64,000 bases of DNA from Amylibacter sp. IMCC11727 (GCF_029854195.1 NZ_CP122960.1:2610001-2674000), one strand, 5' to 3'. Counted from the stretch's first letter, positions 7,673 to 17,588 are shown. Translations and numbers: made by a program. Notes: generated by a model not told the origin, from the letters alone.

Positions 7673-9334
7673 TTAGGAATGCTGCTCTTGCGCCGTTTCG
7701 GCCATGGCTTGGCTATAGGCTCGCAACGCATCCACCTGAAACAACGCACCGACCAAAACGGGCGTGCCCTCTGCTTCCGTCGACGCCACCACAGGCAAAA
7801 ACGCATGTTTTGATCCATCAAACAGCGGCAACGCCACCTCAAGCGAGCTGGACCGAACCACAAAGGTTTTCGCATCAATCAACGCCTGACAGGCCGCGAC
7901 ATCCGCCATACGCGGATGATCCAAATCCCGCATCAAAGTGCGCACAGGGATCGTGGCCAACAAATACGCCTGTGGCCCCGCCGCCAACCGCACCCCGCGC
8001 CGTTCCAACTGTTCCAAAAAGAACGACCGCGCCACAAACTTGCTGGCCAAGGATGTAGACACAGCCACCGCAATCATAACGGCCAGCCCTGCCTGCCAGT
8101 CACCCGTCATTTCAAACACAATCAAACTGGTGGAAATCGGTGCCCCCAACACGGCGGCCCCAACCGCCCCCATACCTGCAATCGCATACAGCGTCTGCGT
8201 TCCAGACAAATCAGGGGCCAGTCCCGTCGCCACCCAGCCAAACGCCAATCCTGTCAGGGCACCAACCATCAACGCAGGGGAAAACGCGCCGCCCCCCATA
8301 CGCCCGCCCATGGTGATCGCCACCGCGGCCACTTTCACCACCACAAACGCAACCGCCGTCCAAAATCCAATCTGCCCCGTCAGCGCCAAGGACGTGGTTT
8401 CATACCCAACGCCGATAATATGGGGCGCAAAAATCGCAAGCACACCCAGCGCCAAGCCCGCCAAACCAGGGCGCAACCATCCAGGAATGCCAAACTGCGC
8501 CTGCCAATGGTCCCCTGTGTCCTCGGCCCAAAAAATCGCCCGCATCATCACCACCGCCACCATCCCACAGGTCAGCCCCAGCAACACAAACGCTGGCAAT
8601 TCCCAGTAAAATTCCAGCATATGCGCGGGCAGCGTGAACTCGGTAATATCCCCAAACCGAAAACGGCTGATCAAGGCACCTGACACCGCAGCAATCACAA
8701 TCGGCCCAAAAGAATGCACCGCATAATGGCGCAGGATCACTTCCATCGCGAAAATTGTGCCCGCAATCGGCGCGTTGAAACTCGCCGCAACCGCGCTGGC
8801 CACCGCACAGCCCAGCAAATCACGCGCCGTGACCCCATCCGCCTTAATGAACCGTGAAATCTTGGATGAAATCACCGCCGCCAGATGCACCACGGGCCCC
8901 TCGCGCCCTGTTGATCCCCCGGATGACAACGTAATCAACGATGCAACGGCCGATGCCAGCCCCGCCTTACCCTCGACCTTACCATTGTGCAATGCGGCCC
9001 CTTCAATCACATGGGCCACCGCACGCACGCGTCCATCAGGGGTGTATCGTTGCAGGATAAACCCAACGATCAAACCACCAATCACAGGCACCATCAGCAC
9101 CCAATACCACGGCAACTGACTGGCCGCCGATGCCAACTGCACATCGTTTTCGCCGTAAATCCATTCCTGCAAACTCGAAATCGCCACCCGAAACCCGAGC
9201 GTCGCCCAACCCGCTGCAATCCCGATAATCAGCGCAATCAACCAAAACTGCAGCGTGCCCAATCCGTCACGCCGAATGGCCCGCACGATCTCGCGACTCC
9301 ACAATCGGGTCTTGCGAAACGGATAATTGCTCAC
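7673..9334 (-). CDS. CLC-family chloride channel/transporter with C-terminal CBS-like region
   Basis: 553 residues with about ten hydrophobic segments between residues 30 and 440. The CLC selectivity motif GREGP is at residues 143-147, so the gating glutamate (E145) is present. The GGAFSP motif follows in the second half. After the membrane part, about 100 residues (IPVRTLMRDL... to the end) resemble a CBS pair, which in this family binds nucleotides. Expected in the inner membrane. It is convergent with the DUF427 gene and divergent from the FAD oxidase. Confidence 0.92.
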   Translation of the reverse strand: MSNYPFRKTRLWSREIVRAIRRDGLGTLQFWLIALIIGIAAGWATLGFRVAISSLQEWIYGENDVQLASAASQLPWYWVLMVPVIGGLIVGFILQRYTPDGRVRAVAHVIEGAALHNGKVEGKAGLASAVASLITLSSGGSTGREGPVVHLAAVISSKISRFIKADGVTARDLLGCAVASAVAASFNAPIAGTIFAMEVILRHYAVHSFGPIVIAAVSGALISRFRFGDITEFTLPAHMLEFYWELPAFVLLGLTCGMVAVVMMRAIFWAEDTGDHWQAQFGIPGWLRPGLAGLALGVLAIFAPHIIGVGYETTSLALTGQIGFWTAVAFVVVKVAAVAITMGGRMGGGAFSPALMVGALTGLAFGWVATGLAPDLSGTQTLYAIAGMGAVGAAVLGAPISTSLIVFEMTGDWQAGLAVMIAVAVSTSLASKFVARSFFLEQLERRGVRLAAGPQAYLLATIPVRTLMRDLDHPRMADVAACQALIDAKTFVVRSSSLEVALPLFDGSKHAFLPVVASTEAEGTPVLVGALFQVDALRAYSQAMAETAQEQHS

Positions 9335-9435
9335 GAACGCCGTCCCCCTTTGGCAGTTTTGCGCTTTCCCCAGCCCCTACATCTTATTAACCTGTGCATC
9401 AATCACAGACACCAATACCAGTCGGAGCCAACCTC

Positions 9436-10812
9436 ATGTCCAACAATGCCCAAGCCATTGCAGAACTCAAGTCACTTCTGGGCGACAGGCTGTCCACCGC
9501 AGAAAGTGTTTTGAACCTGCACGGGGACAATGAAACCTATTACGACCTGATGCCCCCTGATGCGGTCGCCTTCCCAAACAACACCGCCGAAGTGTCCGAA
9601 ATCGTTAAAATCTGCCACGCGCACGGCTGCCCCGTCATTCCTTGGGGCGTTGGCACATCACTCGAAGGCCACGCCCTGCCCATCCGTGGCGGCGTAACCA
9701 TCGACATGATCAACATGAACAAATTGCTGAACGTGGCCGCCGAAGACCTCTATGTGGTGGTGCAACCGGGCATCACGCGCGAAGAGCTGAACACCGAATT
9801 GCGCGCCACAGGTCTGTTTTTCCCCGTTGATCCAGGCGCAAACGCCACCATTGGCGGCATGACAGCCACCTCAGCCTCTGGCACCACAACCGTGCGTTAT
9901 GGCAAAATGAAAGACAACGTCATGGCACTCGAAGTGGTGCTGGCCGATGGCCGCATCATTCGCACAGGATCACGCGCGAAGAAATCTTCCGCAGGCTACG
10001 ACCTCACCCGCCTGTTTGTCGGGTCAGAGGGCACGCTCGGCATCATCACCGAAATCACCCTCAAACTGCACGGCCAACCCGAAGCCATCTCTGCCGCCGT
10101 CTGCGAATTTCCCGACACCGCCAGCGCCGTCAACTCGGTCATCATGGCCGTGCAAATGGGCCTGCCCGTGGCGCGGATGGAATATGTGGACCCTATGTCA
10201 ATCAAAGCGATTAACGCCTATTCCCACATGTCCATGAAAGAAACCCATCACCTGTTTATGGAATTTCACGGATCAGACGCCAGCGTCGCCGAAACCGCCG
10301 ACCGCATGAAAGACATTGCCGAAGATATGGGCGGCGGCGGTTTTCAATACGCCACCAAGGCCGAGGATCGCACCAAACTCTGGCACGCCCGCCATAACGC
10401 ATACTTTGCGATGAAGGCCCAGAAACCAGGAACCGACGGCATTTCCACCGATGTTTGCGTGCCGATTTCCAAACTCGCCCAAGCCATGGATGACACCATC
10501 GCCGATGTGGAAGCCCACGGCTGGCAGGCCCCCATCGTGGGCCATGTGGGCGATGGCAACTATCATGTTCTCTTCCTGTTTGATCGCAAGAATGAGTCCG
10601 AGTTGAACCTCGCCAAAGAGCTAACCTCGCGGATGAACCTGCGCGCGCTTGAACTCGGTGGCACGGTCACAGGGGAACACGGCATCGGTATTGGCAAAAT
10701 GAAATACCTTCAGGCAGAACACGGCGAAGCCGTGAATATCATGGCCGATCTGAAACGCACGTTTGATCCAACAGGCATCATGAACCCCGGCAAAATTGTG
10801 AACGTGAACTAA
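9436..10812 (+). CDS. FAD-binding oxidase of the GlcD / D-lactate dehydrogenase type
   Basis: 458 residues. An N-terminal FAD-binding PCMH domain carries the P-loop-like PWGVGTSLEGHA near 69-80 and GSEGTLGIITE near 200. The C-terminal cap domain has GHVGDGNYH and the end motif GEHGIGIGK. Such enzymes oxidise D-2-hydroxy acids (D-lactate, glycolate); the substrate cannot be fixed from sequence. GGAG nine bases upstream supports the ATG at 9436 over the in-frame ATG at 9394. Its TAATG junction overlaps the DUF938 gene by one base. A second gene of this superfamily is at 18768-20177. Confidence 0.88.
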   Translation: MSNNAQAIAELKSLLGDRLSTAESVLNLHGDNETYYDLMPPDAVAFPNNTAEVSEIVKICHAHGCPVIPWGVGTSLEGHALPIRGGVTIDMINMNKLLNVAAEDLYVVVQPGITREELNTELRATGLFFPVDPGANATIGGMTATSASGTTTVRYGKMKDNVMALEVVLADGRIIRTGSRAKKSSAGYDLTRLFVGSEGTLGIITEITLKLHGQPEAISAAVCEFPDTASAVNSVIMAVQMGLPVARMEYVDPMSIKAINAYSHMSMKETHHLFMEFHGSDASVAETADRMKDIAEDMGGGGFQYATKAEDRTKLWHARHNAYFAMKAQKPGTDGISTDVCVPISKLAQAMDDTIADVEAHGWQAPIVGHVGDGNYHVLFLFDRKNESELNLAKELTSRMNLRALELGGTVTGEHGIGIGKMKYLQAEHGEAVNIMADLKRTFDPTGIMNPGKIVNVN

Positions 10813-11468
10813 TGGCCATCCGCCCCCCTGCGCCCAGCGCCTCAATTGCCCTTGAAACGGATTCGAGCGGCAAACTCCACGCCCCGTCTGCGGCGCGAAA
10901 CGCCAACGATCTTTGCGCCGCCATCGCCAGCATCGCGCCCACCGCAGGGCAAGCGCTCGAATTAGCAAGCGGCACAGGTCAACACATCATCACCTTCGCT
11001 GCCGCCATGCCGACCCTCCAGTGGCAGCCGAGCGAATTAGATCCCACACGCCTCACCAGCATCACTGCCTATACAGCAGATAGCGGCCTCACCAACATCG
11101 CCGCCCCGATCAGGCTCAACGCCACCCAATCAGGCTGGTCACAAACCCTTGATCCCAAAGACCTGATAACGCTGGCAAACCTCCTCCACCTTATCTCAAC
11201 ACCCGAAGCAGAAACCCTAATAACCGAAGCCGCCAAAACCCTCGCCCCAAACGGAACACTCGCCCTTTACGGTCCGTTCAAACGAAACGGCTGCCTCACC
11301 AGCGAGGGCGACAAAACCTTCGATGCAAACCTGCGCCAACACGATCCCGAAACCGGCTACAAAAACGATCAATGGGTTATCTCAACCGCAGCACACGCGG
11401 GCCTAACCCATGCCACAACCATCGAAATGCCCGCCAACAACCTCGCCCTGATTTTCCAAAATTCCTGA
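10812..11468 (+). CDS. DUF938 family SAM-dependent methyltransferase-like protein
   Basis: 218 residues. The motif I-like ELASGTGQH at about 50-58 and the downstream PSELDPTRL pattern are typical of DUF938, a class I methyltransferase-like family. The substrate is unknown. The start codon shares one base with the stop of the FAD oxidase gene, so they are translationally linked. No terminator-like hairpin is seen directly after it. Confidence 0.85.
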   Translation: MAIRPPAPSASIALETDSSGKLHAPSAARNANDLCAAIASIAPTAGQALELASGTGQHIITFAAAMPTLQWQPSELDPTRLTSITAYTADSGLTNIAAPIRLNATQSGWSQTLDPKDLITLANLLHLISTPEAETLITEAAKTLAPNGTLALYGPFKRNGCLTSEGDKTFDANLRQHDPETGYKNDQWVISTAAHAGLTHATTIEMPANNLALIFQNS

Positions 11469-11561
11469 CGCCAAAGCTGGTAGAATTGCGGCAAAGCAAC
11501 TCATTCAAACAGGCCAAGAAACGCCCCCTCCATCATCGAAAGGTCATATTCTCGCCAATAT

Positions 11562-11591
11562 CCTCAAGCATTACTCTCCAAAATTTTGAGG
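11562..11591 (+). promoter_or_regulatory. Small inverted repeat covering the ribosome-binding site of the EF-hand gene
   Basis: CCTCAA (11562-11567) is complementary to TTGAGG (11586-11591). The second arm contains the GAGG Shine-Dalgarno, eight bases before the ATG at 11600. Pairing would hide the ribosome-binding site. Six pairs with an 18-base loop is weak. Confidence 0.25.
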
Positions 11592-11599
11592 TATTTTAA

Positions 11600-13171
11600 A
11601 TGTTCAAATCGTTTCTCCTGACAGCCGCTATCAGTTCCATCTGCTTGCTCACAGGGCCAGCACAGGCAAAATCCACTTCTGACATCAGCGCAGAAATGAA
11701 AGACAAAATCGCTGGGGATCAAGACTTGATCCGAACCTTCACGCGCATCGAAAACCAACTCGCAAAAAACCAGAAAAGCGATGCCCTTCAGCTTCTTATG
11801 CGTAATTTGTTCGCAATTTCTCCCATTGGTCGGCTCAGCGCCCAAGACCTTGAACAATACGAATCCATTCAAATCGCGTCACAGCGGTCCCGCTTGATTT
11901 CCAGAATACTCGCTTGGGATTTGAATGCTGACGGAACCATCACACAAGCCGAAAGAGAAGCCTTCACAGGTCGTCAAGCCGCTGACTTGGAACTGACGTT
12001 TGGTCTGGCGGACACCAATGCCGATGACGCGTTGTCGTTCCCAGAAATCCTCAATTATACAAAAACGAAAATCAAAACTGGGCGCAGAAATGTGAACAAC
12101 CGCTCTCTGCTTTTGTTTGATCTTGATGAGGACGGCTTCACAACTGCGCCTGAAATCATTGATATCATAAACGCGTTGGAAGACGCTCCGATGAACCTGC
12201 GCAAAACCCGGATAAAGCGAAAGATACCAAACGCATTTGGCAAACTTCAAGCCACCTGCACGGCCCCCAAACCTGCTCAAAATGCGCAATTGGTTGTCCT
12301 GACAGGCTATGAAGGTGCCGCCCTGTCTACAATCAGCGTTGCAGGCATGAACGATGTAACACATGCGGCCCAGCTCCATATCGAAGCAGGCACAAAACCG
12401 ATTTATTTGGTTCTTGCCAGCCACACAAAAACCATATGGGAGTTTTCCGGCGCAACAGATCGCATTCAACAATTGGTTGTCCAGAAAAGCCGCGTCCATG
12501 AAGGCGGCGGTGCGGGCGTTGTCGGCATCCCCAAAAACCGCATCCATTTTGTCGAACAAAACAGTTGCGTCGATGCTGTTTCGAAAGTCGACGATGGCAA
12601 AGGCATTATGGCCTATCAAAAGGCCCAAAGAGAACTATCCCGTGCGCCCGATCAAATGCTTGCATTTTATACGATTAACACGCTGGCCTTACCCTCTGGC
12701 AAAGGGGGCAAACAAAGCAGCGGTGGCACAGATATTCTTGTTCTTAACGGCAAACGCTATGAACTCACGCCCGAAGGTCCAAAGTTGCTTGACCAACCAA
12801 ATGGTCAAGGTCCAACAGGCGGTCCGTTCGGCAGCTCTAACACAATGCAAAATCTCAAACGGTTCCATCCCGCAGGGATCCGCAAATTTGACGTCGACAA
12901 AGTGATTTCACCCAAGCCTGCGCAAGCCTACGATGTTCTCCCACAAGAAGCAGGGCTGATGCAGCTCATGGTCGAAGATAAAATCCGGGTCAACGGGCGT
13001 GGCTATTACCTGATTGCCAAACCCATCGCCCGATATCCTGCGGGCCTCGCAGGGGGGCACAGCGTTAAATTCTTGCTCGGCGAAGATGTCCCTGTGCCAG
13101 CAGGTTCTCCCGGCCATTCCTCGGTGTATTCCATTGGCGAAGGCAAATGTTTAACAAATCGGTGTCGATAA
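11600..13171 (+). CDS. Secreted protein with three EF-hand-like loops, function unknown
   Basis: 523 residues. Signal peptide with a hydrophobic core and an A-Q-A cut site near residue 23. Three 12-residue calcium-loop candidates: DLNADGTITQAE (107-118, canonical), DTNADDALSFPE (138-149, lacks the usual Gly at position 6) and DLDEDGFTTAPE (174-185). The remaining ~320 residues contain a segment YLVLASHTKTIWEF near 275-290 but no family I can name. Four cysteines are scattered in the mature part. Visibly less GC-rich than its neighbours. Likely periplasmic or secreted and calcium-binding; the role is unknown. Confidence 0.8.
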   Translation: MFKSFLLTAAISSICLLTGPAQAKSTSDISAEMKDKIAGDQDLIRTFTRIENQLAKNQKSDALQLLMRNLFAISPIGRLSAQDLEQYESIQIASQRSRLISRILAWDLNADGTITQAEREAFTGRQAADLELTFGLADTNADDALSFPEILNYTKTKIKTGRRNVNNRSLLLFDLDEDGFTTAPEIIDIINALEDAPMNLRKTRIKRKIPNAFGKLQATCTAPKPAQNAQLVVLTGYEGAALSTISVAGMNDVTHAAQLHIEAGTKPIYLVLASHTKTIWEFSGATDRIQQLVVQKSRVHEGGGAGVVGIPKNRIHFVEQNSCVDAVSKVDDGKGIMAYQKAQRELSRAPDQMLAFYTINTLALPSGKGGKQSSGGTDILVLNGKRYELTPEGPKLLDQPNGQGPTGGPFGSSNTMQNLKRFHPAGIRKFDVDKVISPKPAQAYDVLPQEAGLMQLMVEDKIRVNGRGYYLIAKPIARYPAGLAGGHSVKFLLGEDVPVPAGSPGHSSVYSIGEGKCLTNRCR

Positions 13172-13174
13172 GGT

Positions 13175-13672
13175 CTAGGGCCTTTGGACCGATCCGATCA
13201 AACCAAACACCCCGTCAAACGCCCCATCCGCCAACGCTTTACACAACACCCGTTCAGGGTTGGTTGGTGGGGGAAAGCTGAGCGCATCGGCACGCGTGAA
13301 CCCGAATTTTCCATAGTAGGGCGCATCCCCCACTAGGATCACACGCGACCAGCCTAAATCCCGCGCAACCTCCAGACTTTGGCGCACCAACACTCCGCCA
13401 AGACCTTCCCCTTGATAGGTCGGATGCACCGCCACTGGTCCCAACAACAACGCAGCATCCTGCGCCGTGCCAATCACCACAGGCCAATACCGAATGGCAC
13501 CCGCCAACACGTGATACTCATCGCGCGCCACCAAACACAGGTCGGCCACAGGATCGACACCCTCGCGCAGCCGATATGACGACAACGCTTCTCGCCCAGG
13601 TGCAAAGGCAAGGTCGTACAGATACTCAACCTCGTACCGATCCTCGTCCGATTCTGGCGTCAGGTGAAACAT
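13175..13672 (-). CDS. GNAT family N-acetyltransferase
   Basis: 165 residues, a single GNAT fold. The acetyl-CoA binding motif A appears as VHPTYQGEGLGGVLVRQSL and the C-terminal beta-bulge region as VILVGDAPYYGKFGF, the arrangement of the YhbS-like subfamily. The acceptor substrate is unknown. Convergent with the EF-hand gene (3-base gap) and divergent from the flavin reductase gene. Confidence 0.88.
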   Translation of the reverse strand: MFHLTPESDEDRYEVEYLYDLAFAPGREALSSYRLREGVDPVADLCLVARDEYHVLAGAIRYWPVVIGTAQDAALLLGPVAVHPTYQGEGLGGVLVRQSLEVARDLGWSRVILVGDAPYYGKFGFTRADALSFPPPTNPERVLCKALADGAFDGVFGLIGSVQRP

Positions 13673-13783
13673 CGCTGCCTTTCGAACCCTACAAACGAAC
13701 TCTGCGTTTGGGGCAAATCCACTTTCCCTTGCGATATCAGACCGCTACAAACGTGGCAACGCATTCCAAATCAGGAAACCCCC

Positions 13784-14392
13784 ATGTTTTACCGCCCCAA
13801 TATCGACGATCACGGTCTGCCCCATAACCCGTTCAAAACCATCGTCGCTCCGCGCCCCATCGGCTGGATCAGCACGCTTGATAAAAACGGCAACGCCAAT
13901 CTCGCGCCTTATTCCTTTTTCAATGGTGTCCAAGATGTCCCGCCCATGGTGATGTATTCCACCACAGGGCGCAAAATCGGTCTGGACGAGGAAAAAGACA
14001 GCCTTGAAAACATCCGCGCCACGGGGGAATTCTGCGTGTCCATCGTGTCATCGGATTTGCAGGACGCCATGAATATTTCTTCCGCCCACGCCCCCCACGG
14101 CGATGATGAATACGCCCATGCCGGCTTGACCAAAGGCACTTCATCCGTAATCAAAGCACCCTTTGTGGCCGAAGCCCCTGTTTCAATGGAATGCAAGCTG
14201 TTCCAAGAAATCGCATTGCCAGGTCATGCCTTTATGATCATTGGCGAAGTCGTTGGCATTCACATCCAAGATCAGCACATCAAAGACGGCTTGCTCGATA
14301 TCACCTCTTATAAACCGCTGGCCCGATTGGGGTATCGCGATTACGCTGCGGTGACAGAAACCTTTTCACTGAACCGACCCGGCCAAACCTAA
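13784..14392 (+). CDS. Flavin reductase-like domain protein (FMN-binding split barrel)
   Basis: 202 residues with the flavin reductase-like fold: RPIGWISTLDKNG near the N-terminus binds FMN, followed by NLAPYSFFNGV and the mid-protein ETGEFCVSIVS-like strand. Members are flavin:NAD(P)H reductases or FMN oxidoreductases of unknown substrate. The frame is open further upstream, but AGGA 7 bases before the ATG at 13784 and family alignment favour this start. It is followed by mtnP after 9 bases, so possibly the first gene of that operon. Confidence 0.88.
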   Translation: MFYRPNIDDHGLPHNPFKTIVAPRPIGWISTLDKNGNANLAPYSFFNGVQDVPPMVMYSTTGRKIGLDEEKDSLENIRATGEFCVSIVSSDLQDAMNISSAHAPHGDDEYAHAGLTKGTSSVIKAPFVAEAPVSMECKLFQEIALPGHAFMIIGEVVGIHIQDQHIKDGLLDITSYKPLARLGYRDYAAVTETFSLNRPGQT

Positions 14393-14401
14393 GGACACCC
14401 C

Positions 14402-15271
14402 ATGACAACAGTACTCGGCATCATCGGCGGCTCTGGTGTTTACGACATCGACGGCCTTGAAAACCCGCAATGGATCACCGTCGAAAGCCCCTTTGGCAAT
14501 CCCTCCGACGACCTGCTGGTCGGCACGCTCGACGGTGTAAAAATGGTCTTTCTGCCCCGCCACGGGCGCGGTCACGTGCAAACACCATCCACCATCAACT
14601 ACCGCGCCAACATTGACGCATTGAAACGCGCAGGCGTGACCGATGTGATTTCCGTGTCTGCCTGCGGCTCTTTTCGCGATGAAATGGCACCCGGCGATTT
14701 TGTGATCGTCGATCAATTCATCGACCGCACCTTTGCCCGCGAAAAATCCTTCTTTGGTCCAGGCTGTGTGGCCCATGTCTCCGTGGCCCATCCCACCTGC
14801 CCGCGCCTTGGCGCGGCTTGCTTTGACGCAGCCAAGGCCGAAGGCATCACCGTCCACAACGGCGGCACATACCTCGCCATGGAAGGCCCGCAATTTTCCA
14901 CCCTCGCAGAATCCAAAATGTACCGCGAGGTCTGGGGCTGTGATGTGATCGGCATGACCAACATGCCCGAAGCCAAACTCGCCCGCGAAGCAGAGCTGTG
15001 CTACGCCTCTGTGGCCATGATCACCGATTACGACAGCTGGCACCCCGACCACGGCGAAGTGGACGTGACCAAAATCATCGAAACCCTGATGAGCAATTCC
15101 GCCAAAGCAAAGGGACTAGTGGCCCGCCTGCCAAACATCCTCGGCGCACCACGTGAAGACTGTCCACATGGCTGTGATAAGGCGCTGGAATTTGCCATCC
15201 TTACGCAACCAGACGCCCGCGATCCAAAACTTGTGGCCAAACTCGACGCCGTGGCAGGCCGCGTGCTTTGA
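14402..15271 (+). CDS. mtnP: S-methyl-5'-thioadenosine phosphorylase
   Basis: 289 residues, the length of MTA phosphorylase. Motifs: GGSGVYD at the N-terminus, LPRHGRGH (phosphate binding), NYRANI, and MEGPQFSTLAES (base/ribose pocket). It converts methylthioadenosine plus phosphate to adenine and 5-methylthioribose-1-phosphate. It starts a run of overlapping genes ending with apt, which would recycle the adenine released. The stop overlaps the next start (TGATG). Confidence 0.94.
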   Translation: MTTVLGIIGGSGVYDIDGLENPQWITVESPFGNPSDDLLVGTLDGVKMVFLPRHGRGHVQTPSTINYRANIDALKRAGVTDVISVSACGSFRDEMAPGDFVIVDQFIDRTFAREKSFFGPGCVAHVSVAHPTCPRLGAACFDAAKAEGITVHNGGTYLAMEGPQFSTLAESKMYREVWGCDVIGMTNMPEAKLAREAELCYASVAMITDYDSWHPDHGEVDVTKIIETLMSNSAKAKGLVARLPNILGAPREDCPHGCDKALEFAILTQPDARDPKLVAKLDAVAGRVL

Positions 15272-16305
15272 TGTTTGTTCGCGCGGTTGCACTTTTACTG
15301 GCAGTGACGCTCATGGCCTGTTCGGGGCCAGAGCGGATCGACTTTGTGCCAACAGACAGTGCAAACACCACAACACGTGAAATCTTTGTGGCCACCACAC
15401 GCCAAGCAGATGGGCCTACGGATTTCTCTGCAAAACGCACATCACGCCTGAACTATGCGCGGTATGACATCTCGATCCCGCCAATCCACGTGGAAGGCAA
15501 AATCGAATGGCCTGGAAGAAACCCAAATCCAGCCACGGACTTTGTCACAAAAAACGTCACACCTTACGACTCCGCCTTAACGTTTGGCCGCGCATTAAAC
15601 GCCAATGCCGCGCGCAACACAGACACGGCGATCATCTATGTTCACGGCTACAACACATCATTTGCCGAAGGCACATATCGCCTCGCGCAGATTTCCCACG
15701 ACATGCAGGACCGCAATACGGTGATCCACTATTCGTGGCCCGCCACAGAAAATTCGCTCGAATACATCCGTGATCGTGACAGCATTCTATTTGCCCGCGA
15801 TGGGCTAGAATCCCTGATCAAAACTGTTGCCGATCAAGGGTTTGGCAACATCGTCATTGTCGCCCATTCTGTGGGATCGAGCCTTGTCACAGAAACCTTG
15901 CGCCAAATTTCACTGCAATCAAAATCGCGCCTATCCCACCGCATCGGCGGCGTGATCCTGATTGCACCAGATATCGACACGGATCTGTTTGAAACCCAAA
16001 TCAGCCGCATCGATCCGATGCCAAACCCGTTTGTTGTCTTTGGCAGCGCCGAAGACCCCGCCCTACGCCTATCCGCGTTTCTGTCAGGGCGCGCCAACCG
16101 CGTGGGCCAGTTAAAAGACACCGAAACGCTGCGCCGCTATGGCGTGCAGTTTGTGGATGTAACGGACGTGAAAGACGGCGAAAGCGGCCACTCCGTCGCC
16201 ATCACATCCCCAACGATCCTCTCCATTTTGCGTGAACTGCCCGATCCAAACCGCACAAACGACGTCACCGTCCTGCAAAAACGGATCGACGACGTCAGCC
16301 GATGA
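15271..16305 (+). CDS. Alpha/beta hydrolase (DUF900 type), probable lipoprotein
   Basis: 344 residues. The N-terminus MFVRAVALLLAVTLMACSG carries a hydrophobic core and a lipobox (L-M-A-C), so it is probably membrane-anchored. The body is the DUF900 alpha/beta-hydrolase: YVHGYNTSF (oxyanion region), VAHSVGSSL (nucleophile elbow G-x-S-x-x; here H-S-V-G), and a late acidic/His pair around GESGHS. The substrate is unknown. The start overlaps the mtnP stop by one base; a TTG one codon earlier is less likely. It ends with an ATGA overlap into the next gene. Confidence 0.85.
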   Translation: MFVRAVALLLAVTLMACSGPERIDFVPTDSANTTTREIFVATTRQADGPTDFSAKRTSRLNYARYDISIPPIHVEGKIEWPGRNPNPATDFVTKNVTPYDSALTFGRALNANAARNTDTAIIYVHGYNTSFAEGTYRLAQISHDMQDRNTVIHYSWPATENSLEYIRDRDSILFARDGLESLIKTVADQGFGNIVIVAHSVGSSLVTETLRQISLQSKSRLSHRIGGVILIAPDIDTDLFETQISRIDPMPNPFVVFGSAEDPALRLSAFLSGRANRVGQLKDTETLRRYGVQFVDVTDVKDGESGHSVAITSPTILSILRELPDPNRTNDVTVLQKRIDDVSR

Positions 16306-17588
16306 CCCAAAGCACGTCAGATTTGCATCGCACGGTGCTGCTTGGGGCAGATGGATTTATTGGCAGACATCTGGCCTATGGCTTGCGCGATCTTGGACAC
16401 AATGTTGTCTGTGTCGCCCGCAATCCAACCGCTTTGATGGAAATGGGGTTTGAAACCCTTACCGCAGATTTCTTGGATTCTGCAGTTCAGTCATCCGATT
16501 TTTGGAAAGAAAAACTTAAAACCGCGGACCACGTCGTTAATGCCGCAGGGCTGCTCAACGGGTCAGAACGTGCCTTTACTGCAGTCCATGTCACGACCCC
16601 ACTTGCCGTCTATTCAGCCATGCCCAAAGGCGCCACAGGGGTCCTGATTTCTGCTGTCGGTATCGACGCGGATACGGATTTTTCCAAATACCGCCGTGCG
16701 GGAGAAACGACCGCGCTCGCGCATAACGTAACGGCTTTGCGCTGCGGCTTGGTGTTGTCCGACACCTCCTATGGCGGCTCGTCTCTTATTCGTGCCTTGG
16801 CGGCATGTCCAATTGCAATGCCCGTTCCATCGGGCGCAGCCCCCCAGTTTAATCCAATCCATGCAACCGACCTTGCAGGGGTCATTGACGCTGTGTTGCG
16901 TCATCCCCCGACAAGCAACCCAATTGACGTGGGCGGCCCAGAAACCGTTTCATTGCATACACTGTTGGCGCAATACCGCCGCTGGCTTGGCCTGCCAAAA
17001 GCACCAATAATCACCCTCCCTTCCCCTTTAATGTCCCTGTTTGGTTGGATTGGTGATTTCTGCAAAATGGGGCCGGTCTCCCGCACGTCCTTGGCGCAAA
17101 TCAACGCAGGCGTTGTGGCCGACACCACAGCGATGCACGCCGAAATTGACGCAAGCCCGCGCGGATTCAGCAAGTTCTTAAACGCACGCCCTGTTGGCAC
17201 ATCCGATCTGTGGCATGCACGTCTGTTTCTGATGAAACCCGCCGTGCGTCTGTGCCTTGCTGTGTTATGGCTGATATCGGGCCTCATTGGTCTAATGCTC
17301 CCGCCTGACCAATTCCTGCCCCTACTGAACACAGCCATCCCAGACAATGTGCTTGTTGCTATGGCGCGCGCAGGCGGTGTGATCGACCTATTCATCGCTT
17401 TGGCCTTGATCCGTGATTGGCAGCCCAAACGCATCACCCAATTGCAATTCGCGATGATTATTGGCTACACAGCCACCTTCAGCCTCTTGAATCCAACCCT
17501 CTGGCTGCTCCCGCTTGGCGGGCTGTTGAAAAACATTCCCATCCTTGCGCTGTTGCTGATCCACACCATTTTGCAAAAGGAAAGATGA
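16302..17588 (+). CDS. SDR-type NAD(P)-binding protein fused to a DoxX-like membrane domain
   Basis: 428 residues. N-terminal ~290 residues: atypical/extended SDR Rossmann fold with LLGADGFIGRHLA (GxxGxxG) and a Ser/Tyr-poor active region. C-terminal ~130 residues: four hydrophobic helices of the DoxX-like type. This fusion is found in several proteobacteria as a putative membrane-bound NAD-dependent epimerase or reductase; the substrate is unknown. Overlaps the hydrolase gene by 4 bases and the next gene by 1 base. Confidence 0.85.
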   Translation: MTQSTSDLHRTVLLGADGFIGRHLAYGLRDLGHNVVCVARNPTALMEMGFETLTADFLDSAVQSSDFWKEKLKTADHVVNAAGLLNGSERAFTAVHVTTPLAVYSAMPKGATGVLISAVGIDADTDFSKYRRAGETTALAHNVTALRCGLVLSDTSYGGSSLIRALAACPIAMPVPSGAAPQFNPIHATDLAGVIDAVLRHPPTSNPIDVGGPETVSLHTLLAQYRRWLGLPKAPIITLPSPLMSLFGWIGDFCKMGPVSRTSLAQINAGVVADTTAMHAEIDASPRGFSKFLNARPVGTSDLWHARLFLMKPAVRLCLAVLWLISGLIGLMLPPDQFLPLLNTAIPDNVLVAMARAGGVIDLFIALALIRDWQPKRITQLQFAMIIGYTATFSLLNPTLWLLPLGGLLKNIPILALLLIHTILQKER

